Origin: Pyxicephalus adspersus
Taxonomy: Eukaryota; Chordata; Amphibia; Anura; Pyxicephalidae
Assembly (NCBI RefSeq): GCF_032062135.1
Contig: NC_092859.1
Coordinates: forward strand, 88,705,583 to 88,769,582
Length of the DNA stretch: 64,000 nucleotides
Direction of reading: 5' to 3'
Made by a program: the position numbers and the translations under genes. Shown here piece by piece: positions 1 to 10,955 of the stretch (positions within the stretch are counted from its first letter, which is position 1; the number at the start of each line of letters is the position of its first letter). Below the pieces are notes generated by a model. The model saw only the letters and a program-made list of their open reading frames with translations. It was not told the origin of the DNA and made no database searches.

Positions 1-2300
1 TTGGGGAGCATCGGAACTGATGTCTATAGCCGCCAATAAGGTTTTGTCTTTTTAGCACTGGGTAAATAAAACAAGAATTCTGGTTTCCAGATTTTCCTGC
101 CCTGTGATTTTATGATGTGGATAAAAGAAATATTAGTCCTACAAATGGAATTCTAGCCAAAATCTTTTCTTGGTTTTGAACGATCACAGGCTCTTTTTAT
201 GTAGTTTTGGAACACCTACATATACACTGTTCTTTCATGTCATGTTGCTAACTGTTCCTCAAAGCCACTCATGCACTTATGTCCTTAACATAGTCTAAGG
301 CCAATTTGGCTGTGATCATGTAAACTCTTCTGGCACCAATGCTTTTTCTTTAATATTATTCTTCAGTTGACAGTGCAAGCAAGAACAAATGCTAAGCTTT
401 TTGTCTTTATTTAATTCATGCAAATGCTGAAGTGTGTGTATGTATATATAAACGGTTGGTGATAGGTAGAAAGGTCAGGAGCATAGTATGTATAGCTTAT
501 AACTTATCATAGAGCCTATGTTTTTTGGTGTCGCTCTACCTAGTCAAAAATGAAAATTGCAAGGATTTGGCTGCTATCTTGTATATATTATTGTTGCTGC
601 TTGTTAGCTCACTGTGTAAGCATATTAGGTCACATCATTTGCTCAGTCTGTGTTATGCCTCCATTTATATTATTGGAACACTTCCACCAGTACAGTTGGC
701 TTGTCTTGATGCCTGTAGACATTGGAGGAACCATCAAAATAATGTTAAGGTGTCAGGGTACCCTTGCTTTAGTCAACCAGTGGGGAGAGGGGGGATCTGG
801 TTGCCAGTCTGAAGAAACCCTTATATTATCAATTAACAGGATTCATATAGTGCCAACATATTACACTGCACTGTACATTAATTACATTAGTGGACAGAAT
901 GCCAACTTTACAGAAAGCCAAAAGTCCATGGTTTCATCTAGCTGGCTTTGCCAAGTGGTGTTGTCTCCTGAACTCCCATCTTCATCAAATTTTTGGAGGA
1001 GCCTTAGGGTTCCACAGAACTCTGGGTCTGAATGAGTGACAGTCTAATGTCAATGAAATGCTGTGATATCCTTGAATAAAAGTTCTTGACGAACAGTTGG
1101 ACTGCCTTTTTTTGAACACTTTATAGGTTTCCTCTCTTTGCTTTACTGCAACATTTGTGTGATCATACTATAATGTTGCTGTTTAGCGCATAAATTTTTC
1201 TTCAGGACTTTTTGAGATCATTGGATACTGGGGCATCCACATTTCAGCCAGCCACTCTTACAGTGGATTACAGGAATGCATAGACATACACAGCAAATGC
1301 ATGCCATTCCCTTAGCAGTTCAGACCATTTTAGGTTTTGGACAGACGGTCAGTATGGTTATTAATTTGTCATGAATCCTGTGCTAGGATCTGCTAGACAA
1401 ATCATGGTACTGCTGTAAATAGGGTTCATTCTGTAAATTGCATTGTATGGAATTTTGCAGCTAAGCATTTATTTTTAATAATTTTTAGGAGCCTGTGCTC
1501 CCTATCCCAACTCAATTTTCTGGGTGTTTCAGGAGCTGCTTTCCTGCTGCACATGCACCATGGATCAAGTGCTGTTCAACCATCCATCTAAATCCCATAA
1601 GATATTCACAGAGCTGCTTAATTTTTACAGATCAGGAGAGTGTGTCCAGAAAGTCACCAGTGTGTAAGACTTTGTTTTATTCACACCTTTCTGCACTATA
1701 CTTTTTATTTGTAGTTTTGTTTTGTCTAAATTTGATGTATATTTTTTAAATGTCTGAGTTTTTGCACATAAATGCCATCTTACTTTTCATTTAGTTCATG
1801 GATTATCTATTTTTCCTAAAGTTTTGAGATGGAACTACAGACTATAACAATATGCACTGATGATCTGTGGTTACACTGATAATCTGCCTGGACTCAAGCA
1901 GTACTTCACACATAAAAGCATGATTGGAAAAAGGGCAGTGCTATCTGTGGAAAAATCATATCTGGAAACTAAGAAAAAAAAGTTTTGTATAGTGAAACCT
2001 AATTTAGAAAACTGTGTGTCCTGTTTATTCCTCTTAATGCTTTTTTGTTTTTATTTTTATTTTTTTGGCGAGTCCACAACAATACTGCAATACATTTTTT
2101 TAAGCTATTGAATTGTATGTATATTTTATTTTGTATTTATTTAACTGTGCCAAGTATTATTTTACTACTGTCTGTCTTTGATGTACTACATTGTGAGAAA
2201 CAAATTGTACATTTCATAATTTAGCTCTCCTTACATAAATTAATTTCATCATTTTTGTAAGTTATTAATCCAATAAATATTGACCATTCTGTTTAGTGTT
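1..2300 (+). other. ZDHHC17: Probable 3' UTR / downstream flank of ZDHHC17
   Basis: This AT-rich stretch has no credible coding exon; the short open frames inside it resemble nothing I know. It ends at a canonical AATAAA (2272-2277) followed by GT-rich sequence, as expected for a plus-strand cleavage site. ZDHHC17, a Golgi palmitoyltransferase with ankyrin repeats, lies beside CSRP2 in tail-to-tail orientation in tetrapods, so a plus-strand 3' UTR is expected here. I looked for its conserved C-terminal coding sequence and did not find it, so the stop codon should lie before base 1. The assignment is by synteny, not homology. Confidence 0.4.
2272..2277 (+). terminator. Polyadenylation signal AATAAA, probable ZDHHC17 3' end
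   Basis: A canonical AATAAA is followed within about 30 bases by a T/G-rich stretch (GTTTAGTGTTTGTTTAG), the usual downstream element. Another AATAAA at 1075-1080 could serve as an earlier, alternative site. Confidence 0.4.
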
Positions 2301-4185
2301 TGTTTAGGGGTTGCCAGATTTTCTATAGCTAGTGTGTATGATATTTTTATTTCATTTTAGTTTTTATTATTGCTTGCAGCTGGAACATCCTTTTAAAATT
2401 AAGCAACGCCAGGCAAAAATACTAAGATAAAAAGTAATAGCACATTAAAAGTTTAAACTACACAAACAGCTTTTGCTGTATTACTTATCTTAAAGATACA
2501 AATTGCCCATCATGTGTTTTTTTGCTTTTTTATTTTTTTTTTTTTTGCTGTGTGATGTCGGCATCATTTAATCTAGTTATTCTGATCCCATGTCATTATG
2601 GACCCAGTCCAGCCTGTAGTTAGACAGTAAAAAGGAAAGCTTTACTGTGATTTGTTTTTTTTTTTCCTTCCCCGATCTTCATGCTTTTTGTGAGCATGTG
2701 AACTGATTGGATTCTTTATTCACCTTCCAGTTCTTTTATACATGGGATGCAAAAAGCTGATACCAGATTAAAAAAAATAATAGTTGGAGCTATTACCTAT
2801 TATTATGTCTCCTTACTACTCAAAGAATCAAGGAAGTGGGTTTTTGCTAGTCAGGAACGGGCGTCTAATATTGCAGACGTACATTGCTACTGCCCTGCTA
2901 TTCTGCCAGTACATGCCCATCCGCCTCACCTGTCTACGTCTTAGTTTTTTAGGTAGACAGAAGATGACATATATTTTTCACAACTGCCATTGTGTATTGA
3001 AGAGGCACTAAACTGCAAAGGCCTCTGGCCATCCTAGGTCGTTGGACACAATGTATTTAAATCTTCCCCTTTCCATGTTCTGTTGACAGGGCAACAGAAA
3101 ATGATCTTCCAAGTGCAAGATATTTAAAAAAAAAAAACTCTGCTTTTAGTCCTGGCAACTGTAGTCACCAATGCCAATAGAGCATACAGCCCTAGTGGAG
3201 ATACAGACTACAATAGAAAAGCTGGACAGAAAAAAAGGGGCCATTGCCATCTTGTGTGGGCATATTGCAGATCCACTGCATTGATGGCTGGATAGCTTTG
3301 AAGTGCTCTTCACTTGAATCACTGTGGCAAGGAGTTGGCATTGCCCATTGAACACCAGTTCTGCACCGACCCATGGGGACAACATTGGCACTCACTGTGT
3401 TAAACCAGATCAGGCTGTGTGGGGACAAAAACCACCTGCAGGTGATTTAATCCCATAGTAACAGGGTAATCATAGATATTAGATGAGGATGAAAAGCAAC
3501 CTTCTACTTCAGGACAGCAGCAGATATTGATTGATGCAGTCAACAGATCTGGAACTAAATTGCAAATAATGTTTGAGCAATTGTGGTTGCTTTCCCCCTT
3601 CAAAGTCAGGAGGTGTTGGCTGTGGAATCACCTTAACATTTATATACTGGTGTCTCCAAGCCAATTAGACCTGTTTATGTAGGGAGCCATATTGATTGGA
3701 TTATGTCTACATATCTGGTCACCTATGAAGTAAACCTGTTTAGGCATTCTATACTTAGCTAAACTCAGACATCTGCACTCAGATAGTGTTGGTAGCTATA
3801 AATTGCTTTACAAGGTGCCAGTGTGAAATTAGTTTTTTTTTTTTACTACAAGGGCAGAACCCTAAAGCTAGGCCCTGTTAGCTGCTATAACCTGTAAGTA
3901 ATTCTAAGGAGAATGATATATTAGTGGGCGCTTCTTCTTTCAGCCTTTGCATTAGCCAAGGTGTATGTACCAGGATCCGATGAGTAGTAGTAGTTTTAAA
4001 CAACTCTCAGCTTCGTGTTGGTGTTTTAGTGGGGCAAAAACAGTGCTTGGCCAGCCAGTCAATGAAATGATGTCAATTCATCTTCTAGATCCTGAGTGGA
4101 CCCTACCATTGGATACAGATAATAGGAAGTATCTTTGTCCAATAGTGTTATAGCCACCCAAAAGCCCCATGAAATATGAACTTAC
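2301..4185. other. Intergenic, no gene recognised
   Basis: This is the interval between the probable ZDHHC17 3' end and the CSRP2 3' end. It holds homopolymer A and T tracts (near 2528, 3127 and 3833) and short open frames of under about 80 codons on both strands without family resemblance. I see no conserved element I can name. Confidence 0.4.
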
Positions 4186-4320
4186 TCACAGTGTTCTCCC
4201 CAGCCCTTTTTAGCTGGGTGCACCACCCGGCTGTTTTTGGGTGGTTACTGAAGAGTTGGGTCACAATTCATGGGCTTCCCACCCCGCTTAAAAAAATTTC
4301 TGGGTTAAGCACTGTACTCC
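4186..4320. repeat. Dispersed frog-type repeat fragment
   Basis: A GC-richer block with the motif GCTGGGTGCACCACCCGGCT, a near-palindrome around CACCACCC, is followed by a second TGGGT-type arm (GGGTGGTTACTG). The block differs in composition from its AT-rich surroundings and resembles a widespread anuran repeat known to me only by appearance. Its class is not determined. Confidence 0.4.
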
Positions 4321-5189
4321 CCATCTAGTGAAAACTGTTAGGACAAAGTGAGGCTAAATCTCTTTAATGGAAACCTGAATAGCACTAAAAAACAGGACTA
4401 GTTCTTTCCCCACTATATCCAAAACTGAGCCACATTGTCCTTTTTGCTATAGTAGGATAAGGAAGGTCCACAAAGTATGAAATTGTTTACTGAATACTCA
4501 CTGTCCCTCTTGTGTCAGGCAGGTGATCCCTTTTCTGTTCTAAGTCTTATTAGAAAATCAGGTCCTTGAGGGATGTCTTTATGAGGTCAGGGGTGCAGCT
4601 GAACCAGTGTAATCACAGTAGGTAGTCGAGTAAATAAACACAGACATACAATATTTGTGTATTTGGCATTACAGTCTGCTTTATCTTAGCAACAACAGCC
4701 CCTATGTTTTTTCAGTATAGTTTGCCTTGCCTTCTCCCATCTGTCACATAGAGAGAATTCATTTTGTAATGAGATCACAGCAATTTTTTTTTTAAAAATG
4801 TGTCTGGGAAGCCAGTTGACTAAAGCTTAAAAGTTATTGCAGAAAATTGAGTTAATGCTCCAAGAAATCAGAATAATATAAAGCAGAGCAGCTGAAGTAA
4901 TAACAGGCTGTATAGCACTGTACTAAGAGGTGATGGATTGAGCAACTCCGCTTCTATTGAGACATAGTTTTAGACGGATGTTTACCAGTTAAAATGGGCT
5001 GCACTTTTGTGGCTACTGGGTCCAACCGCTGGTAAGATCAACAATACATTCCCTATGGCGGCAGATACAATTGTGCAATAAATATGTATAGGAATTCATA
5101 AATTGGAATTGCCACAGACACACACAAAATATATATTTCCACACTGACATACATCTGATAATTCAGTCTAATATTGAATTTATAACTGT

Positions 5190-5195
5190 TTTATT
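5190..5195 (-). terminator. CSRP2: CSRP2 polyadenylation signal candidate
   Basis: AATAAA on the minus strand about 340 bases after the stop codon. A second AATAAA at 5243-5238 is an equally plausible upstream alternative. Confidence 0.4.
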
Positions 5196-5534
5196 GTGCA
5201 GAGACTTTGAATTTCATAACACAATTTTCAACCTCACTTTATTTTGTAATATACAGTTAATTTAATAGAAAACTTTCAGTAAGCACATATTTGTTCTGTT
5301 ATTTGAATGACTATAAAATCAAGGACGTTTACTAGAAAAGTCAGATATTCCTTCAGCGAGACGATGTTACAATATAAACACACAAAGCACAGTACTCCAT
5401 CCCCATTCTATAGAGATGACAACACATGGACTTCACAGTGATTAGTATTAGCTTAGACTATTACTCCGCTTAGTAACAAAGAGGTGTCACGGTCAATAAA
5501 TGTTATAGCATGATCATTCTCTGCGGCTTCCTCA
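5196..5534 (-). other. CSRP2: CSRP2 3' UTR (approximate)
   Basis: Sequence after the CSRP2 stop codon on the minus strand. Minus-strand AATAAA hexamers lie at 5243-5238 and 5195-5190, which would give a 3' UTR of roughly 300-350 bases, typical of this short mRNA. Which signal is used cannot be decided from sequence alone. Confidence 0.5.
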
Positions 5535-5611
5535 TCACTGTGCATGTACAAGAGCACCGGCTCCCTGGCCATAGCCAAACCCTTTGGGTCCAAAATTCTT
5601 TGCATAGCAAG
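5535..5611 (-). CDS. CSRP2: CSRP2 exon 6 (last coding exon)
   Basis: The acceptor CCTGTTAG precedes 5611. The exon supplies the last LIM2 ligand C172 and the conserved tail [16 protein letters not shown] through ALVHAQ, then TGA at 5537-5535. The split codon G|CT gives Ala171. Confidence 0.93.
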
Positions 5612-8600
5612 CTAACAGGAAAAAAAAAAATTTATATAATCAATATGGATTACCATGTTACTCAAATAACATATGTAGCTAAAGAAATATGATACAGATT
5701 ACGTTGTAAAGTTTCCCCACCATACACTTGATGTTAAATTAAAAAGCAGGTCTATGTGGAATCACAGATTCTTTTAACTGACTTTACAGAAATAGTGAGT
5801 CAACCAATATTAAATTGATTTTAAATTATTGGTTTTGTCAGAGTATAGACTGTGTTTATACCAATCAAAGCCCTAGCTGGAGAATAAAAACTCAACACCT
5901 TATGTGGTTGTACATATCTTATTTTAGATATAGGACAGATGAAATGGGTCCTCAGATCTAATTTCTGAATTAGACGAGTCTTAATAAAAGAGAAAACTTC
6001 TGGGAACAGCTAATAAGTATTTAAACAATGGTTGTACAGGATGAATTTCTGTACTAAATGTATGTTCTGTATATTTCACATGTCTTCCCTAGGAAGTTAC
6101 TTTGACTGTTTTTCCTCTGTCTGCATGTATTGCTGTGTTTCAATACAATAGGAGGCTACATTTCAGGAAGCTGCAAGTGTAAAGGCACACTATTAAATAC
6201 ATTTTCCTAGTATATACTTTACACCCTGGCATTATATGCTAAATTTGGTTTTTCTAATGTCCCAATAAAATGAAATTTTCACTAGAACATATTTATTGTC
6301 TACAAATCATTTAGGGTGTCTGTATTCTCTGGACAGATGTTTCCTAATATTGGCCCTGGCCAGTCTTTACCTTTATATTTTCCAATCTCCTGCATTTTTC
6401 AGCTGCCTTGCGTCCTTTTTCAAAGGCTAGATTACATTAGGAACATGTGGAATACACCAGCCCGCAGCTGTAATTCCTTACCTTTGCAGTAAATTTCCCC
6501 TTCTTTTTCAGTCAGAGTGGTGGATTCAAGACTCTTGCCACACTTAGCACATCTAAAGCAATTCTTATGCCAAGGCTGTAGAGAGGAGACCATGTTTATT
6601 ACATTCTGCAGGTGGTTAAACAAAATTCGATCTATTACAGAATTTAGGAATTCTTTTGCCCTGCAAGTTTGAAATAAAATCTACCATAGGGAGGAAAAAA
6701 CACCTACAATCTGATGGAAATCCACACAAAAGTCTGTTTAGAGATGCTTTGTGCAGAATGGGGTGGCCAGGTCCAAATTCTGCACCACCACAGATAGTCT
6801 TTTAGCTGCAAATATTTGAGCTCCAAAGCCAATTTTTCCCCTTGCCATTTAGGACAAGCTCATGGACCTCAGGAACACCATTTGACATCACAGTTCACCT
6901 GCTTCTAACTTCAAATCCACCTCCCTCCCCACCACCACTTCCTATCCTTAAGGTGACCGTGTCTGGAAATGTGTTACGGACTGGATTTCTGTTGGTAATT
7001 TTCAATATTTTATTAATATATAATGTTTTTCTTCTAGATTCATAACTTTTAGGATATACTTTGTCTGGGGAATCTATTGATCAACCCATAATATGCAAAT
7101 ATTAAAATATTGTCCAACTTTGCAGCTTAACCTATTAAGGAGATTAAACAATGTTCAGACCAGACATTAGTCTAAGACAGGGGTCTGCAACCTGCGGCTC
7201 TTCAGCCTCCTTGTTGTGGCTCCCTTCGGCTGCCGCTGGGAGATCCCTGATGGGGGATCCCCTTCCTCCCAAGACACTGCGGAGGAGGGGGATTCCCTAT
7301 CCGGTGTTCTAATGAAAAAAATCTACCAGTGAAATAAATCTACCACGGGGTGTGTACAAATGGGTGTGTACAATGACATCCCCCTCCTTTGAACCCCAAT
7401 TCCTCTGGAATGGGGAGATGTACAAAACCAAAAATGTAGGTGCAAGTGGGGGACACCCGTGACTAACACCCCCTAAAATTTAATTGTTAGGCTATCATCA
7501 GAACATAAAGAACTCTGCCCATCAAAAAAATCTACCGTTACACATTGCTGGAGGCACCTGAACCCCAATTTCTCTGGAACAGGAAGGGGGTACAGGTGAA
7601 CAAAATTAGAGGTGCAAGTGGGGGACACCTGTGGCTAACACCTCCTAAAAACTCCACCCATCAAAAAACCCCTACCCTGTTACACATTGTTGGAGGCTTC
7701 TAGCACCTAAACCCCAATTTATCTGGAAACGGGGGTACAGGTGAAAAAAATTTGAGGTGCAAATACGGGACACCTGTGGCTAACACCTCCAAAAAACTCA
7801 TAAAAACCCTGCCTATCAAAATAATCTACCCTGTTACACATTGCTGGAGGCTTCTAGCACCTGAACCCCAATTACTCAGATTGGGGGGTACAAGTGAACA
7901 AAATTAAAGCTGAAAATGAGGGACACATGTGGTTAACACCCCTTAAAATTTCATCGCTAAGGCATCGTCAGAACATAAAGAACTCTGCCCATCAATAAAA
8001 TCTACCGTTACGTTAGAAGCCTCCAGCTTGTAATGTAACAGGATGATACGTTAGAAGCTGGAGGCTTCTAGGGGCATAGTTCAGTGTTTAATTTATTTTA
8101 AAGTAGGCCTACACATGCACAGTTGTTGTAACAGGTAAAATTAAAAAAATATTAAAACTTTTAAAAGTTTATAAACTGTGTTATGTTTTGCGGCTCCAGA
8201 CTATTTTTCTTTAGTGGAAGAGGAGGCAAAATGGCTCTTTTGATAGTAAAGGTTGCTGACCCCTGGTCTAAGACATTCTTGTAGGGTTTCATCTTACCTT
8301 CCCAGCTCCCATTACTTTCTCAGCAGCATAGACAGATTCACCACATCTTGGACACTTTTCAGCTCCCCCAAATTTCTGAGCAAACTTTGAAGGGTTTGTG
8401 TTGGTAGTTGGACTTGGACGTGCTTGCTGTGCTCTGTAATAAAACACGGATAAGGCTTGTTTGATCTTGCAGATACATTTTGGAGAAACAAATGCCAGAA
8501 CATGACTCATTCATTATAAACCACTCATTTACAACTGTCAACTGGTATCCAATTCATCAATCATAAAGGCACAGGTCAAACTATATTTTAGCGTGATACA

Positions 8601-10948
8601 GGATTTAAAAACGTGTTTGTTGAAAAACTTTAGCAAAGGTACCTTGCATGGGAAGAATGCTGGTACATATGAACACCTATGATTGCATAAAGAACACAGA
8701 ACTATGAATGCACCCAAGCATAAACCTATAGGAGAGAGGCATACTTCTAATAATGGCACAGTGATATTGAACTGGCAAAAAAAAGCCTCAGATGGAATTT
8801 CCCTCACTTTGATTCCAAAAATCTCCCAAGCAGGACACAAAACAGGAAAAATAACTTGATGGTGGTTTTGACCCCTTCCTACTGTACCCAAAAAGCAACT
8901 TGGCAGTCGTCCTATTTACATTCTACTTCACACAATTTAAAAAGCACCTGGACATACTGATTTAAAGGTCAAACCTACCCTGGTAAACATCAACATGGAG
9001 TGGATTTATTTTACGAATAATAACCAGATTATGGACCCAACAATTTGGTCCTTTCTGAACTGTTTTTTGTGTTCCTTATATAATAGCATTTTGCCTGCAG
9101 TGTAATGCTTCTGTGAGGCCACAATTATCTACTATCACATGAATGTCCTCCATTATCTTTTCCACATAATGTAATGATTGTTGACTTATGTCTTGTGTTT
9201 TGCATAATTGTTTCAAGTGCTGGAATGAATCCATTTGCTGCAGTAAAATGTTGGCTGAAATAACTGGCCACGTGAATACAGAACTGTGCCAGTTATTATA
9301 CAATAAATAGCTGTGTTGGAGCAGGTCAGTGAATTATTAGACAGGAATATCAAGTATTGAGCTTACTCTTCTGGTTTAATGCCCAGTCTTTCCCCTCGGT
9401 CCATGTTCAGAGTGCCTGCTCCTTGCCCATATCCATAGCCTTTGGGTCCGTATTTTTTCCCATAACAGGACCGGCAGTAAATTTCAGCATCATGAATAGC
9501 CACCGTTGTACTATCCAGATTTTTTCTGCATACCACTAGCAACAAATGAGGGAAAAAAGATATTATTTGTCAAAAGGCAACAGTAACGAGTTAACATAAA
9601 AAAAAAAAAAAAAATACATAAAATTATTAAAAAGACTCAAAAGTTAATAAAGTGTATATAAACCAAAAAAAAAAAAAAAACATTTATAAATTGCACCCTA
9701 CCAGTCCTTAAATTGGGTGGCTATAAAAAAAAATTCAGGCCTACACCCCTCACCTATTTTATTACTTGGTAGTAGCACAGCTCTGTCCTAGGGCGACAAC
9801 TCATTAACAGTACTGTATGTATGAAGAAGCAGTGATGACACTGAATAGAAAGAGCGGTAAAACTACAAAATATCTCTAGTTCTGCTTATTTTATTATAGA
9901 AGGGTAGCGTTCTGTATTTGAGAGGAATTTGGGATGGCTGATATTATTGTACCCAGGAATGTGCATTGGACTTTAATGGTATATTTAATAGATCAAAATA
10001 GACCAAAAAGTTAGTTGTTAGCAATAACATACATTTTAGGTTTCTATACTAGATATAGGAGATCATATCAGTTGCCAAGTCTGGGTATTAAAATATTAGG
10101 CAGCCCTGAGTTATAAACCTTTGGTCAGTAAATGAAAGCAACATTATTCTATATACAACAATTTTAGTACTGGATTGCCGGAATCCAATCACAGGAATAA
10201 CCTATAAAACCCAGGGAGACCTTGACTGGTATGCTGTTATTGTAAGCATCCACACCTTGCTGTAATAAGCTTTAAGGAAACAAACAAGGTAACATTCTAT
10301 CTGGTTTAACACTGTCCATGCAGAACAGAATTCATTAAGTGGAAATTGTGTATCAGTTCTGATTAAGGATGCACGTAATATTTTTGCAGATGACACCGAA
10401 TGTTTAATTTCCAGCACGATTGTTCCAGTGGAAATCTACAAGATGGAAGTTCATATAACAAATATATCAGACAGATGCCATAAACTTTTAGTAATCTTAC
10501 ATTCCAGCCTCTTGGCAGTATAATCCTTCTTACAGGAGGATTTGCTTAATCACCCCACAGTATTCATTGTAATTCAGAAAAAAGAAGATTTCTGTTTATG
10601 TAACATCTTCTGACTCACACATGAGAGTCACCAATTTTCTCAGGTCTATATCAATAACATTTCTTAGAAGGGATAGAAATAACAGTGCCCTGCTCAACAC
10701 AAAGATCGTGTCTAGCAGTCAGTATATAGGTGCCGGTCTCATTTGTACTTCCTCTTTTATGTTTTCCTCATGCTCAGGGTTATATAAAAGACATAATAAA
10801 TTAGGCACAATATAGCAAACACATTTCTAAACTTACTGCAAAGAAAGCAGCACTTATGGTAACTCTTTCCATCACACTGCACCTCTTCGGCATGGTAAAC
10901 CGTCCTTCCACAAGCACCACATTTGTTTCCACCGCCCCAGTTAGGCAT
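5535..10948 (-). CDS. CSRP2: Cysteine and glycine-rich protein 2 (CRP2), five coding exons, complete
   Basis: LIM-only adaptor of the CRP family. It binds zyxin, alpha-actinin and actin filaments in smooth muscle and stellate cells, and in the nucleus acts as an SRF/GATA cofactor. Coding exons on the minus strand are 10948-10837, 9535-9367, 8433-8298, 6575-6482 and 5611-5535. All junctions are GT/AG and phases agree, giving 195 residues (human has 193). LIM1 zinc ligands are C10, C13, H31, C34, C37, C40, C58 and C61, followed by the basic KKYGPK motif (64-69) and a glycine-rich repeat. LIM2 ligands are C121, C124, H142, C145, C148, C151, C169 and C172, then a second glycine-rich segment ending in VHAQ. 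All sixteen ligands are intact. The [13 protein letters not shown] linker and the VHAQ end point to CSRP2 rather than CSRP1 or CSRP3. The length difference from human lies in this linker. Residue 171 is Ala from a split codon, where human has Gly. Confidence 0.95.
6482..6575 (-). CDS. CSRP2: CSRP2 exon 5 (LIM2 core)
   Basis: The acceptor CTCTCTACAG precedes 6575. The exon encodes [19 protein letters not shown] through IYCK, carrying LIM2 ligands H142, C145, C148, C151 and C169. This stretch matches human CRP2 as I remember it almost residue for residue. The donor is GTAAGG after 6482. Confidence 0.95.
7178..8265. mobile_element. Non-autonomous hAT-type DNA transposon in CSRP2 intron
   Basis: The terminal inverted repeats begin CAGGGGTCTGCAACC on the left and, read from the right end inward, CAGGGGTCAGCAACC. 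A perfect 8-bp duplication GTCTAAGA flanks the element (7170-7177 and 8266-8273), which is diagnostic of hAT transposition. The 1088-bp element has no transposase frame. Its middle holds four degenerate tandem units, marked by ACCCCAAT at 7393, 7562, 7711 and 7865 (spacing 149-169 bases), and a 15-bp-stem hairpin at 8015-8069. The perfect duplication suggests a fairly recent insertion. Confidence 0.85.
8015..8069. repeat. Inverted repeat inside the hAT element
   Basis: AGAAGCCTCCAGCTT (8015-8029) and its exact reverse complement AAGCTGGAGGCTTCT (8055-8069) are separated by 25 bases, so the sequence could form a perfect 15-bp stem. Confidence 0.8.
8298..8433 (-). CDS. CSRP2: CSRP2 exon 4 (linker and start of LIM2)
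   Basis: The acceptor TTATTACAG precedes 8433. The exon encodes [20 protein letters not shown] and the first LIM2 zinc pair C121/C124, ending in GAGK. The linker seems two residues longer than in human. The donor is GTAAGA, and a hAT-type transposon lies 32 bases into the following intron. Confidence 0.95.
9367..9535 (-). CDS. CSRP2: CSRP2 exon 3 (LIM1 end and glycine-rich repeat)
   Basis: The exon begins with TG, which joins the A of the previous exon to make Met38. It encodes [15 protein letters not shown], the ligands C40, C58 and C61, the KKYGPK nuclear-localisation-like motif and the glycine-rich repeat through GIKPE. The donor GTAAGC follows 9367. Confidence 0.95.
9598..9690. repeat. 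Poly(A) tracts in CSRP2 intron
   Basis: Two runs of 15-20 A residues lie on the plus strand (about 9599-9614 and 9666-9680) within the intron between exons 2 and 3. This is simple low-complexity sequence; I see no retroposed gene attached. Confidence 0.6.
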
Positions 10949-10955
10949 CTTGTGG
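10837..10955 (-). CDS. CSRP2: CSRP2 exon 2 (first coding exon)
   Basis: The acceptor (TTCTCTAG) precedes 10955. Seven untranslated bases lead to the ATG at 10948-10946, which opens [14 protein letters not shown]. The exon encodes residues 1-37 plus one base of codon 38 and covers the first half of LIM1. The donor GTAAGT follows 10837. Confidence 0.95.

Noticed and set aside
550..1035. A 161-codon plus-strand open frame near the left end
   Set aside because: It shows no recognisable domain, overlaps another frame, lies in probable 3' UTR sequence and lacks conserved splice signals. It is most likely chance.
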